Positions 24,438 through 36,164 of a stretch of 64,000 nucleotides of DNA are shown in pieces. Origin of the DNA: Cryptomeria japonica (lineage: Eukaryota > Streptophyta > Pinopsida > Cupressales > Cupressaceae); contig NC_081414.1 in NCBI RefSeq assembly GCF_030272615.1, positions 6,395,001 to 6,459,000 on the forward strand, read 5' to 3'. Every line of letters starts with the position of its first letter. Positions within the stretch are counted from its first letter, which is position 1. The notes below the pieces were generated by a model. That model was not told the DNA's origin and did no database searches. It worked only from the letters and a program-made list of their open reading frames with translations. Both the position numbers and the translations under genes were made by a program.

Positions 24438-25600
24438 ATAGCGACTAACAGTTCAAGTTCATCTAGTTCATCTGGAGCTATCTTTCGAAGAGATATTCCT
24501 AGGCTTGATGGAACAAATTACAGAGTATGGAAGATTCAGATGGAGACTCATACGAGATGTCTTAGTAAGGAGATTTGGGAGATCACAGAGAATGGTGTAA
24601 CACCTCATAATTCGGCATCTGGCAATCCTCCTCTGGCAAACTTGGATAAGGAGCTTGAGAATGATTGTAGAGTAAGAGAATCCCTCTTGTGTGCACTTTC
24701 TGATCAACAAATAATGGGATTAACTGACAAATCATCTGCAAAGGCTATATGGGACAAGTTGGAGATTTTTAATGAAGGTGACCCTATTGTGAAGATTGAT
24801 AAACTTGATGGTTACCGGGTGAGATATGAAAACTTGAAGATGGAAGAAGATGAAAGGATTACTGCATTCATGGAAAGGGTAAATGAGATTGTTATGGGAA
24901 ATTAATGTTGTGGTGGAACTCTGAGTGAAGATGAAATAGTTTCTAAAGTTCTGAGAGCTTTACCACCGTCTTGCAAGATGCAGGCTGCTATAATTAATGA
25001 ATTGAGAACAATGGCTATTACTTATGTCAATAGAGATACCTTGGTTGGGAAATTATCTGATTTTGAGCTTGAAGAATTTGGACCCTCTAGAGCTGTGAAG
25101 TCTGAACTTTCTTTTCATGCATCTGCATCATCAACCGACAAGCAAGATTGGAAAGCTTTATATGCAAGGGAATTGGATGATATGAAGAGAGAATGTGAAG
25201 AATTTGATCAACTTGAAGCCCTATTTTCTAGAAGAGTACCTAAAGGACCGGGAGGAAGAAAGTATGAAGTAAAAACACCTTTTAAATGTTTTGCATGTAA
25301 TAAGAAAGGTCATTTTGCATCTAGATGTCCTGAAAGGAATTCAATATTTGAAGAGAGAGATAGAATATCTTATAAGCCTAACCCTGGATCTCAGAATAAG
25401 TATAAGTACAAGAAAAACAGAGACAAATCATGCTACATAGCGGATGAGGAAGGTGTGATTGATTCTAATGATGAACCGAGACAAGACTTTGCTAGTGGTT
25501 TTGGCAATGGAAAGGAATGGGTGTTCCTAGCTATCAAGGAAGACGTTCCGGCACTAGAAGAGAATGTATTTGAAGAGAAGGCACTGGATGTTAAAATTGA
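24438..25600 (+). pseudogene. Copia gag (capsid/nucleocapsid)
   Basis: The frame starts PIATNSSSSSS; the expected ATG appears as ATA at 24,438-24,440, so the start codon is lost. It continues as a UBN2-type capsid (RLDGTNYRVWKIQME), has an in-frame TAA at 24,903, and reaches a zinc knuckle CFACNKKGHFASRC (CX2CX4HX4C) near 25,290. The protein would have formed the virus-like particle and bound element RNA. The fusion to protease downstream is normal for Copia. Confidence 0.88.
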
Positions 25601-25995
25601 AGATAAGGATGAATGGGTAATTAACAGTGGATGTTCACATCATATGTCTGGAGATAAAAGGAAGTTTCTATCTTTGCAATAATTTGATGGCGGTCTGGTT
25701 AGATTTGGAGATGACAAAGCATGTATGATCAAGGGAAAAGGAACTATATCATTGGATGGTAAGCACAATACTGATAATGTTTATTATGTTGAAGGTTTAA
25801 GGCATAATCTTTTGAGTGTAGGACAATTGGTGAATAAGGGATTTCAATTATAGTTCAAGGATGGAAAATGCAAAATCATTAATAGATCTAGTTTGGAGAT
25901 TGCAACCGGTACACAGACAAAAGGTAATATATTTCATTTGAATTTTGGTGAGAAGACATTTTTGATTGCACAAATTGATGAGAGTTGTCTATAGC
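25601..25995 (+). pseudogene. Copia protease and GAG-pre-integrase
   Basis: The aspartic-protease motif reads WVINSGCSHHM, where the family has D-S-G; Asp is replaced by Asn (a G-to-A change would do this). A TAA follows soon at 25,681. Then come typical blocks NVYYVEGLRHNLLSVGQL and, after two further stops, HKRLCH of the pre-integrase segment. The enzyme would be inactive. Confidence 0.85.
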
Positions 25996-26900
25996 ATAAA
26001 AGGCTATGTCATGTGAATTTTGATTGCATTGTAAAGATCAGTTCAACTAAGGCAGTTAGAGATATACCTAAGATTGTAAAGCCCTATAATCAGATATGTA
26101 AAGAATGTCAAATGGGAAAACAAGTCAAAACCTCTTTTAAGAGTATACAAGACAAATCTAATGACGTTCTTGATCTTATTCATACTAATTTGTGTGGCCT
26201 TGCTAGAGTTAAAAAATTTCAAGGTGATAAATATTTTATGCTAATCATTGATGATTATTCTAGAATGATGTGGGTTGCTTTTTTAAGGGAGAAATATGAG
26301 GCTTTTGAAAAGTTTAAAATCTTTAAAGCTAAAGTTGAGACAAAGATAGGATTTAATATTAAATGTTCAAGGTCACATCATGGTGGAGAATTCACATCCG
26401 GTGAGTTTACTAACTTTTGTCAGAAGTATGGTATAAGGAGACAATTTTCTGCTCCCCAAACACCTCAGCAAAATGGAGTTGTGGAAAGGAAGAATATAAC
26501 TATCTTGGATGCTGCTAGAACAATGATGATGGAAGCTACTCTACCTCATTTCTACTGGAGAGAAGCAGTGAGCACAACGGTCTATACATTCAATAGTACA
26601 TATCAAAGGAGAAACCGATAAGACACCTTATGAATTATGGTTTTTCAATAAACCTACAGTTAGGTATTTCAGAAATATTTGGTAGTAAATGTTATATTAG
26701 GAGAGATGATATCATTGGCAAATTTGATCCTAGATGTGATGAAAGAATATTTCTTGGTTATTCTAATGAAAGCAAAGCATATAGATGTTATAACAAGATA
26801 TTGTAGAGAATTGTGGAGAGCACTGATGTCAAGGTGGATGAGCTGAATAGAAGTCAAATCAAAGTTTATGAGCAAGAACCGACAGTGGAAATGATCATAA
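25996..26900 (+). pseudogene. Copia integrase
   Basis: CKECQMGKQ of the zinc-binding region is at about 26,100. The rve core has the first catalytic Asp in LIIDDYSRM. The second block reads SRSHHGGEFTSGEF, where the usual Asp (SDNGGEF) is His. The Glu is in PQQNGVVERKN near 26,470. The frame is broken around 26,605-26,660, and the C-terminal part (CYIRRDDIIGKFDPR) continues in another frame. Integration function is lost. Confidence 0.88.
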
Positions 26901-27021
26901 CGAACTAGTAACACCTTTGCCGGAATAGAATGTTGAACCAGTTACTCCAACAGTATCAAAAAATTCAACAGTAACTGAAGAACTGAGAAGAGGAACAGAG
27001 AGTCACAAGACTCCTAGGTAT

Positions 27022-28281
27022 GTGAGATTGAATCATTCAGAAGGTCAGATAATTGGGGATAAGAACAATGGAGTGATGACAAGAAGGAGATTGGCATCTA
27101 ATGAGGTATGTTTAATCTCTCAAGTTGAACTGGTATCAGTAATTGAACCATGTAAAGATGAATGTTGGATGAAAGCTATGGAAGAAGAATTATATCAGAT
27201 TGAGAAGAATAACACATGGACTTTAGTTCCCCGACCTAAAAATAAGAATGTTATTGAAACTAAATGGGTTTTTAGGAATAAATTAAATGAAGATGGACAA
27301 GTTTTAAGGAATAAAGCTAGATTGGTTTGTAAAGGATATTCTCAGAAGGAAGGAATTGATTATGGTGAAACTTTTGCACCTGTAGCTAGGATTGAAGCTA
27401 TAAGAATATTTCTTGCCTATGTTGCACATAAGAACTACAAGGTTTATCAGATGGATGTTAAGTATGCATTTTTTAATGGGGATCTTGATGAGGAAGTTTA
27501 TATTAATAAACCTAATGGTTTTTCACTTTCGGATGATAAAAACATGGTTTGCAGATTAAGGAAAGCTTTATATGGATTGAAACAGGCACCTAGAGCTTGG
27601 TATGCAAGGTTAGATAAATATCTTTTGAAGCTTGGTTTCACTAAAGGTAACGATGACAGTAGTCTATATTATAAAGTCACTGATGATGATATATTGATTG
27701 TTGAAGTTTTTGTTGATGACATCATTTTTGGAGGTGAAGATAAGTTATGCATGGAATTTTCTAAGAATATGGAGAAAGAATTTGAAATGTCTATGATTGG
27801 GGAAATGAAATTTTTCTTAGGTTTGCAAATTAATGAGACTAATAAATGTATTTTCATCTGTCAAATTAAGTATGCTAGGGAATTGTTGAAGAAATTTGGT
27901 ATGGTCGATTCTGAACTAGTAAGTACTCCTATGGTTACAAGTGATAAATTGTCAAGGAGAGATGAATCTGCACCGGTAAATCCTACAAGATACAAGTATA
28001 TGATTGGAAGTTTGCTATATTTGACTCAGACTAGGCCTGACATAATGAATTTTATTTGTATTTCATCTAGATATCAAAGTGATCCTAGAGAAAATCATGA
28101 GAGTGCGGTGAAAAGAATTTTTAGATACTTGCATGGTACATCTGAATATGGTTTATGGTACCCTGAGGATGATGACTTTACTTTATGTGCATATACAGAT
28201 GCAGATTGGGCTGGTAATGTTGATGACCAAAAAAGTACTTGCGATGGATCTTTCTTTCTTGGAAAGAAGTTGGTTTCATAG
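27022..28281 (+). pseudogene. Copia reverse transcriptase
   Basis: A 419-codon open segment carrying the full RVT_2 domain: NTWTLVPRP at the N-terminus, [26 protein letters not shown], and the catalytic FVDD ([11 protein letters not shown]) near 27,710. Then come TRPDIMNF and the start of RNase H (YTDADWAGN). It is the longest intact segment of the element. It lies in a different frame from gag and integrase, which confirms an upstream frameshift. Confidence 0.93.
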
Positions 28282-28626
28282 ATCAACAAGAAACAATCAT
28301 GTACTTCTTTATCTAATGCTGAAGTTGAGTATGTTGTTGCTGCTACTAAATGTACATGAGTTCTATGGATGAAGCAAATGTTGAAGGATATTAAAGTGCA
28401 TTGCATTGGACCGGTAGTTATTCACTGTGATAACTCTACTGCTATAGACATATCAAAGAATTGGGTATTTCACTCTAAGACAAAGGACATATCTATCAAG
28501 TATAACTTTTTGAAGGAGAAGGTGGAAGAAAATGAAGTTAGACTGGTTTATGTGAACACTAAAGAACAGATTGCGGACATTTTCACTAAACCTTTGCCTA
28601 AAGAATTAAATCAAATAAATAAATAA
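28282..28626 (+). pseudogene. Copia RNase H, C-terminal part
   Basis: After a TAG at 28,279 the same frame continues with SLSNAEVEYV, a second stop, then IHCDNSTAID, HSKTKDISIKYNF and EQIADIFTKPL, all standard Copia RNase H blocks. It ends at TAA 28,624. Two stops make it non-functional. Confidence 0.88.
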
Positions 28627-28891
28627 AGGCTTGGGATGCGAGATGGGCCTGGATCACGGTTATTTGAGTACCTGAGAGACGGATTAGGGGTTTCTACCCC
28701 TCCGGCAGAGAACTGATTGATGTTATTTGGCATCAATCTAGTATGCTTTATCGGAGTTATCATTCGTTATGGCATTGATGTGGGGATGCTACTGCTCAAG
28801 GGGAGTAGCTAGCCTTGTGATTCAGTGGTTTTTGTTTTTGCTTTGACATTTTTGTCAGATTTCTGGCATTGATGTCAAAGGGGGAGAACCA
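28627..28891 (+). other. Copia 3' untranslated tail and polypurine tract
   Basis: Non-coding tail ending with AAAGGGGGAGAA, the usual Copia polypurine tract. The 3' LTR (expected TGTTGG...) is absent. Confidence 0.8.
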
Positions 28892-30540
28892 ATTGAAACC
28901 GCATTGAAGAAGTTGGTTGCAAACAAAATTATTACATTGCCATTTAATCAACCATTTGAACCAAATGTGAAGCCATCATGGTGAAATGACAATGAATTTT
29001 ACATCACAAGAGAAAAGGTCATAAGACTAGTAACTATCACAGATTGAAGAATCTCATTCAATATCATATTGACAATGGTGCAATTGAAGTTGATGGTCAC
29101 ACTTCCAATGAAGAGTATGATATTTTCAAGGAACCATTCCCAAAACATGATAAGGAAAAATCCCCTAAGACATACATCATTTCCAATTGCATCAATATGT
29201 CCTATGTCTACTTCGTCAACCATATTTTTGAAATGGACAACCATATGTCTATCATAATTATCAAGGACAAACCCCCAAAGGTACTACTCAAAGGGGTTAA
29301 GTTATCTTACAAGGCATTGGACCTTCGTCTTCATCATTTGAAGGCAAAACCCCTGGATGCAATGTCACTAGTCAGAGGGGTAAAGTTACTTTACAAGGTG
29401 TTCCATCCACGACAACAACTTCATCATCTACTAAGAATGAGTATAAACTTGTAGACCAATTAAGGAATAGAGCTGCCCTTATCTCCATCCTTGAGATTTT
29501 ACATGTAATTCACCCTCACATAAAGCCATTTTGGACAATATCTTGAGAGAAAAAAACATCCCTACCGATCTAAACGTGGACCAGTTTCAAGCCATGGTGG
29601 GATACCTTTTGACCTCGCATTGCCTTACATTCACAGAAGTAGATGACACATCTCCATACCAACCACACAATGCACCACTTCACATTAGGGATTTACTCCA
29701 TAAAAAGTGCATAAAATGAGTCTTGATAGATGGAGGAGAAGGCCTCAATATTTGTACATTGAAAATTATCTTATAATTGGGATACTCTAAAAACAATGTG
29801 GATTCTAGAAACAAGATCACCATAAAGGCATATGATGATGAAGAACGCTCCTCAAAAGGAATAGTCACCTTACCTCTAAGCATTAGGCCAATAACAAAGG
29901 ACGTGGTTTGTCAAGTCCTTGATCTTGATCTCATATATAACATACTTTTGGGATGACCACAGATACATGAAATAAGAGCAGTATCTTTGACATTACGAAT
30001 GCATCAAGTTCCCACATAATGGAGTTGAAGTGATTGTTAAAGGTGATCCAAATCCATACATATATTGCAACAATCTTCAACCAAAACCTGAAACAATATT
30101 CCCAATCAATTGAGAGGCTACTCCATCTTCAACATATGTTGATCCAGAATCATTGAAAGCCTCCACTTTAAAACAAGTAGAACTTAGAGGAAAATTCAAG
30201 GACAAAGGCATGTGAGAATATAACCTAAATCAAACCTTACATATCTAAGATAATTGATGGACTCTCCTAAGAATTATGGAAGACCACATCCATCAAGACA
30301 AATATCAACAATCATTATCATATGGGATCCCACTACTTTCAAGAAATGGGGTGAAATGGAGGAAGAGGACATTTACAAGATGATTTGTAAGGAACCTGGA
30401 GAACCTAATAAAGACCACATCACAATACCAGTTGAGAACTATGGAAAAGGCTTCAAGTTTCTAGAAAAGATGGGATATGATGGAAAAGGTCCTCTTTGCC
30501 TACAAAGAAAGGTATCATAGAACCATTGCAACCTAAATTA
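28885..30540 (+). pseudogene. Tat gag C-terminus, protease and G-patch relic
   Basis: The gag tail (KNLIQYHIDNGAIEVDGH) matches DLIQDLIDRGEIEIEGQ in the large element. The protease core reads VLIDGGEGLNICTLKI near 29,722, followed by ITIKAYDDEERSSKGIV and VCQVLDLDLIYNILLG. A G-patch-like block, YGKGFKFLEKMGYDGKGP, is near 30,440. Several in-frame stops interrupt it. Shared order with the 18.55-kb element shows the same lineage. Confidence 0.82.
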
Positions 30541-31589
30541 ATACCAAAGAAATAGTGGACGAAAGTGCTTGGTTTTGCACCATTGAGATTATGTGGTCTT
30601 AATTCCCAAGCAATATTACAAATCATTCATCCCGCTTCCACTAGTGACCAACAACAAGAGAGACACTATTCTACCGATTCAACTGAATGGGAATGGGCTT
30701 CTGACAAATCATCTAGTGATTATGAGATCACGTAAACTTTCAGAGAACTTAGGGAACCCACCGAAGAAGATAAATTTATAAATTTATTCAAAGTTGGTCA
30801 AGCAACATAATTTAGTTCTACATCTCAAGAAAAGAAAGATGGTGGTGAACTGTGGATAAAGAATTTTTGGTATCCTGAACCCTCTACGTCTCGAGGGTCT
30901 AGGCAAAAACTGCAAAAAATGAGAACTCTCATTGCTAAGTGTCCTAGTGATGTTGAACTAGATTCATTTACAATCAAGACTAATGAGGAGAGTACCACTA
31001 GCGACCCCAATGAATATTGAAATACCTAAAGATTCTTGTGTCTTTACCCCTACACTTGCCAACTTTGAACCTATTGATGGACTTCCCCTCATTCACTCGC
31101 AACTCATTTACTAGGACCAACAAGGGCCTCCACAACCTAACACATTCCAAAATGATGAGGCCTTCATTGACCACCTTGGCATAAGAGATGATCTTCCTCT
31201 TGGGGAACATAAAGTAAGATACATCATTGAACTTAATACCGTGGTGTACTTTGGAGATGGTGCCAAACCTTCTAGTCACAAAAATATTCAAAAAATTAAA
31301 TAATGGGTCTTTTAGTGAAAACCACATTGTGGCGCTTTCTGACCCTAAAAAAGTAAAAGAAAATGAAGCATCTAATAGTGAAAACCTCTCTGAGGCACCT
31401 AAGGATGGAAGGTTTGACACTCTCCCCATGACATCATATGAAGAAAAGTCATCTATGTTGATTGAAGAAACCATCAAGACAAATATTGGGATATAAGAGG
31501 TGCCACATAACATCTTCCTTGCATAGTCATTGACATAAATTGAGAGACCAAAGCTCACAAAGCTCTTCACAGAGAGATAGATCAATTTT

Positions 31590-32345
31590 GTATGGTCATA
31601 TGCAGATATGCTTGGATTTGATCATGATTTAGTTATGCATCAATTAACAATTACTCCAGGTGCCAAACTAGTTAAACAAAAGTTGTGTAAGATACACCCC
31701 TAGGTGGCACTATTAGTAAAAGTTGATGGATGTTGGCTTCATTAGACCAATTGACTATCCTGAGTGGATTTCCAATTTTGTACCTGTCACCAAACTAGAT
31801 AGCAACATTTGAATATGCACAAATTTCAAAGACAACAACAATGCTTGTCCCAAGGATGACTTTCCTCTACCAAACATTGATTTGATTTTTGATCTCATAG
31901 TAGGCCACACAATATTATCATGTATGGATGGATTCTTCAGATACAATCAGATTAAGATAACACTTGAAGATCAACACAAGATAGCATTCACATGTCCGTG
32001 GGGTACCTTTTGTTGGAATGTCATGCCCTTTGGATTAAAGAATACAGGTGCCACATCAGAGAGACATGACAATAATCTTTCACGTTCTCATGCATGTTAC
32101 TATGAAAGACTATGTAGATGATCTTTTGGGTAAATCAATTACAAGGGAATAACATTTGGATATCCTATCAGTGGTTTTTGATTGCTTGGAAAAGTACAAA
32201 GTCGGATTGAACCCTAAGAAGTGTATCTTTGGAGTGACCTCCAAGAAAATCCTATGATACATTGTCTCACAATGAGGTATTGAAGCAGATCCAACAAAAG
32301 TCAGAGCTATTTTAGAGATGCCTCTTCCTAAGAATATTGTGGGTG
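31590..32345 (+). pseudogene. Tat reverse transcriptase relic
   Basis: DHDLVMHQLTITPGAKLVKQKL opens the RT domain. CPKDDFPLPNIDLIFDLI, FTCPWGTFCWNVMPFGLKNT and the catalytic KDYVDDLL (near 32,107) follow in more than one frame. Stops and indels abolish function. The domain stops abruptly near 32,340. Confidence 0.85.
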
Positions 32346-32439
32346 AATATTTTGTCACCAGCATATTGAAGACAAAATATATGTTTCACACATAGCTATG
32401 ATGAGACAAAGTCTCTCCTCTCAGCAAGGGGAGGTTCCC

Positions 32440-34445
32440 TGATAGAATTTGACACTTCAACAATTAAAGCTTAAATCCCAGGGGTAAGGTTAGGGTGTAT
32501 AATTCTCTTTTTTTAGAATTAGCATTAATCCCTTCACTTGATACAATTCTTAATTTTTCTTACAATAACTAGACAAACTTGTATAAAACAATTTACCTCA
32601 ATCTATATTAACGTAAGCACAAAGTCTTACATAAACGAAGACACTTCTCCTAACTTAATAACTAAAGATATCTTGTAGCCCAGAGTCTGCAAGATAAATT
32701 ATAACAACCTTGAAAAGTAACCAACAATACCTCAAAGTCTCCCACGTAGTCACCATATCACAATAAAGCTCCAAATATGGAATATAACACAAAGTTTATA
32801 TCTATACTTAGAAAAGTATTTCACTTACACAATGCATACAAATACCATCAAGTAAACTAGGTACACATATAAGCAAATGACATAAGAACATCTACTCATA
32901 AGCTACAATCCTTGCCCAACACAAAGTTTGGAGCATAAAATTGCTTTCTTTATTCACTTGATTAATCTAAACACAAGAGAACACAAAGTTTCACTTGAGA
33001 CAAAAATTTGGTAGAGTTTTGTCTTGCTCGCAAAAGATAAAATATTACAAATGAGGCTCCCCTTTTATAGAGAAGGAATTGAGAAAAATGTGGGCACAGT
33101 TGACTTATTCAAAAAAATATTCCAAAATATCCAAAAGTTGTGCATAAGATGAAAGTGTATCTACATAAAAATTTCCAGTAAAAGAAAATACCACTACATG
33201 AGTTTAAACTAACTAGTGTCAAGAGGACACTTTATCATTCATTTTCCTCCCTCCGGATTTACTCAGAGAAGGATTAGTCATCTACAAGAATTTGAAACAT
33301 TTTCATCACGAAAATCGACATTCATAATCTCATCACCAGATTTAGAGACTTAGAATAATGTCTAAAAGACAAAATGACCCTTAGACAAAAAAGGCAGAAA
33401 AATTAATAGATCGGGTTTTAAAACTCTATCTGCACCTAGAGTGAGCCATACTGACAAATCAGGTTTTAAAACCCGCTCTGCTTATGTGTAGGTCAAAGGT
33501 TGTAGGTCGGGTTTTAAAACCCGATCTTCATATCTACAACTCTAAAGATATAGGTCGGGTTTCAAAAGCCGACCTACAGATGTGTAAAAGAAAACTGATA
33601 GAGCGGGTTTTAAAACCGACCTGTCATCCCAATTACATGTCGGGTTTTAAAACCCACCCTGTCAATGGGGTAAAACATAGTTGTACATCGGGTTTTAAAA
33701 CCCGATGTGATAGAGAACCTGGAGGTCGGGTTTTAAAACCCAACCTGCACCATTTGCAAACAAAACTGCACTTCGGGTTTTAATACCTGATGTGCAGGAA
33801 AACTCAAAAACAACTACATTTCAAGTTTTAAAACTCAAAGTGCATTTGAAGGATGAGACAAAGGATAAGACAAAGACATGAAAACAAAAAATGATGCAAA
33901 GCAAATATGCAAACCAACATGACTTACGAGTTAAGTCAACCGACCTTAGAGGACGTGGGCTATGAAACAAACAAGTTTCGTAGGGGTTGTCCCATGATTC
34001 AGGTTAGCTGAAATCGATGACAATAGCTGGCTCTGACTGGGGAATGACCTTTGATTGTTGGAATGATTGAAGGGAGTAGAATATAGAACTAAGTGCCTTT
34101 ATCATCCATTGGGCTATAGATTCAAGCAACAAATACACAGACGACAAGACTGATGCAAAGCAACCAATTGAAAACAAGACAGAAACTTGTACTAATGAAT
34201 TAACTAAATAAATAAAGATCTATTTAATTAATAGAAGAAGTGGGACCAATTAAATAAATAAATAAATATTTATTTAATTTAGAGAAATGATATTTAAATA
34301 AATATTTTTAAATAGGGAAAGTCTAGAAAAGGATAAATGAATTAATTAAATAAAAATCTATTTAATTAAATGAAGGCTTAGGATAACATAATTAAATAAA
34401 TAAAATATTTATTTTATTATGACAAGACAATTTTAGGTGTCTACA
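32440..34445 (-). repeat. LTR of minus-strand gypsy element (i)
   Basis: On the minus strand it starts TGTAGACACC at 34,445, directly after a polypurine tract, and has a TATA box TATAAAAGG at 33,069-33,061. A plausible end TCTATCA falls at 32,440. The left boundary is tentative because no partner LTR is in the window. It is AT-rich in U3 with 'ttaattaaataaat' text like the LTR of the 18.55-kb element, and it contains an array of palindromes at 33,410-33,845. Confidence 0.65.
33410..33845. repeat. array of about ten palindromes in LTR (i)
   Basis: About ten copies, 35-50 bp apart, of TCGGGTTTTAAAACCCGA or close variants, each self-complementary. The spacers differ, so this is not a simple tandem duplication. 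Confidence 0.92.
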
Positions 34446-34459
34446 TTTTTCCCCTCTTT
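34446..34459 (-). other. polypurine tract of element (i)
   Basis: The minus strand reads CAAAGAGGGGAAAAA, directly before TGTAGACACC. It is almost the same as the PPT/LTR junction of the 18.55-kb element (AAAGAGGGGCAAA, then TGTAGTCACA), which fixes the orientation of element (i). Confidence 0.8.
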
Positions 34460-34727
34460 GAGACAATGCAACTTGTCATGTTGGCTCAAAGATGATAAGA
34501 CTAATTGATACAAGGTTTACCCCAAGTAAGGAAAACAACATGTCCCCTCGAGAGATTGGGTGATTTTTTTTAAAAAAATGAAAACAATCTCTCAAAAAGA
34601 AAGAAAGGCTAAAAGGGGATAAAGATAGGATGACAGGGTTACACAAGTGAAAACTAGACATAAAAAGGAGCAACAGGCAAGAAAAAGGCGGCAGGAGGCG
34701 AGCACGGCCAATTAGGGTTCCACAACC

Positions 34728-34735
34728 TATATATA
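34728..34735 (+). promoter_or_regulatory. TATA box of the antisense PMD gene in element (i)
   Basis: TATATATA followed by 'gaggccaaggggg'. It lies about 270 bp inside the PPT and points away from the LTR, antisense to the element. The text after it ('aaaacatcctcattta') aligns with the equivalent place in the 18.55-kb element ('aaaacaggatcattt', minus strand near 57,590). The following ATG at 34,840 begins the matching first exon. Confidence 0.6.
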
Positions 34736-34839
34736 GAGGCCAAGGGGGAAAACATCCTCATTTACATGCACAACACTTGAGAGATCGAGAGCACAAAGCA
34801 ATCAGAGAGCTTAGGAGAGTAGTCAACAGTCAGGAGATC

Positions 34840-36080
34840 ATGGCAGTCAAATTACATCGATTCGATTGAGTTCGACTGTTTGAGTGGCCTAAAGACATGG
34901 GTAAGCCAGTATGTATCTCAAAATTGCTCAGTTATTCAGCATTTATTGTGCATTTATTAGGCTAAGAAGTAGGTTTAGACAAAAAACATGAAAGCAATCA
35001 TTAGGTGTTTGGTAAAGTCTAGGTCTGGTTAGGGTGTGTCTGTAATGCGACAACATGTATATGTCGAGTACGTGTGCATTTGCATTTGTAATCGTGTTTC
35101 TGTCAATTTTGTGCATGTATATGTCTTTAGACCGTGCATATGATATGATGTCGCATGCATGCAGAACATTATCATATTTATGCTTGAAAGCATGTCTATG
35201 TCAAGTGTATGGTTCGCGTTTAGGTTGGATTGTCAGATATGTGTAGAACAATATCATGTCTGTGTGCATAGTCATGTATGTGCAATATAAAACTTTTTAT
35301 GTAGTAAAGGCATATTTAGGTATGCTCCTAACGCGTATGTGTCCAAGTAGGTTGAAATCAATAGTTTTGTGATAGACATACGTTGTTGATTGGATAAACT
35401 GTCGAGAGGATACACTCAGATAGGTGCCTCAAGTAGGATAGGATAGGATTAGGGATGGAATCAACCTCCATATGATAAACATGTATAGCCAATTGAATAA
35501 AGTGTTGAGAGGATACACTCAAACAGGTGCCCCTAGGCGGATAAGATGCTAAGAAAAATCTAGGATAAGCCATCGAATTGATCAAATATGGCGAGTGGTC
35601 TAGCATGATAGGATAAAGAATAAGTACAATGTGATAAACATATACACTGATAGGATGCAACACCATGTGATAGACGTAAGCACTATAAGGATATAACTTG
35701 ATAAAAAATACCATGTGACAAACATAGGCACCACTAGGCTAGGCTAGGATAAGCAACACTATGTGATAGATGTGAGTACTACTAGGACTAATGCGGTTGG
35801 TTTGGTTGATCGTAGGAGTATCTAGCATAGTTGGAGTCACGAGAGATATTCACTTTGACACAATGACTACAGTTGAACCTGACTACTAAGGAGCATGTGG
35901 CGATAGAGGCCATGGGTTTGAGACATATCATGTTCATGCCTGAGATCTGGGCAAACACAATATCGTTGACTGCTCTTACAAAGAGATGGTACTCTAAGAC
36001 ATGCATGTCTCATTTGTTGACTAACGAGATGTCGATCACTCCAGAGGATGTATATAGGATCTTGAGGATACCGTCTTGAG

Positions 36081-36164
<84 letters not shown>

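Larger units (their letters stand above)
22775..28891 (+). mobile_element. degenerate Ty1/copia retrotransposon lacking its 3' LTR
   Basis: Order: 5' LTR (22,775-24,380), Met-type PBS, gag with zinc knuckle, protease, integrase, reverse transcriptase, RNase H, then a non-coding tail and polypurine tract at 28,876-28,887. The order PR-INT-RT-RH is diagnostic of Ty1/copia. The coding region has many nonsense mutations and a frameshift, a lost start codon and changed catalytic residues, so it is dead. After the polypurine tract there is no LTR; instead a Tat gag frame begins directly. Confidence 0.92.
28880..32345 (+). mobile_element. truncated, degenerate Tat-type Ty3/gypsy fragment
   Basis: It is collinear with the 18.55-kb element from its late gag to the reverse transcriptase: EPIETALKKLVANK here against EPIEIVLRQLISQN there, then protease, G-patch linker and RT. 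Both ends are missing. The 5' break is at the Copia polypurine tract; the 3' break falls just after the EMPLPKNI block of the RT C-terminus. Many stops and frameshifts show it is older than the 18.55-kb element. Confidence 0.88.

Noticed and set aside
30998-31585. 195-codon minus-strand frame
   Set aside because: Opposite to a degenerate Tat linker/RT region on the plus strand; no recognisable domain.
33410-33845. Possible CRISPR-like array
   Set aside because: Repeats are short palindromes of variable sequence in a plant LTR, without uniform spacers; it is not a CRISPR.
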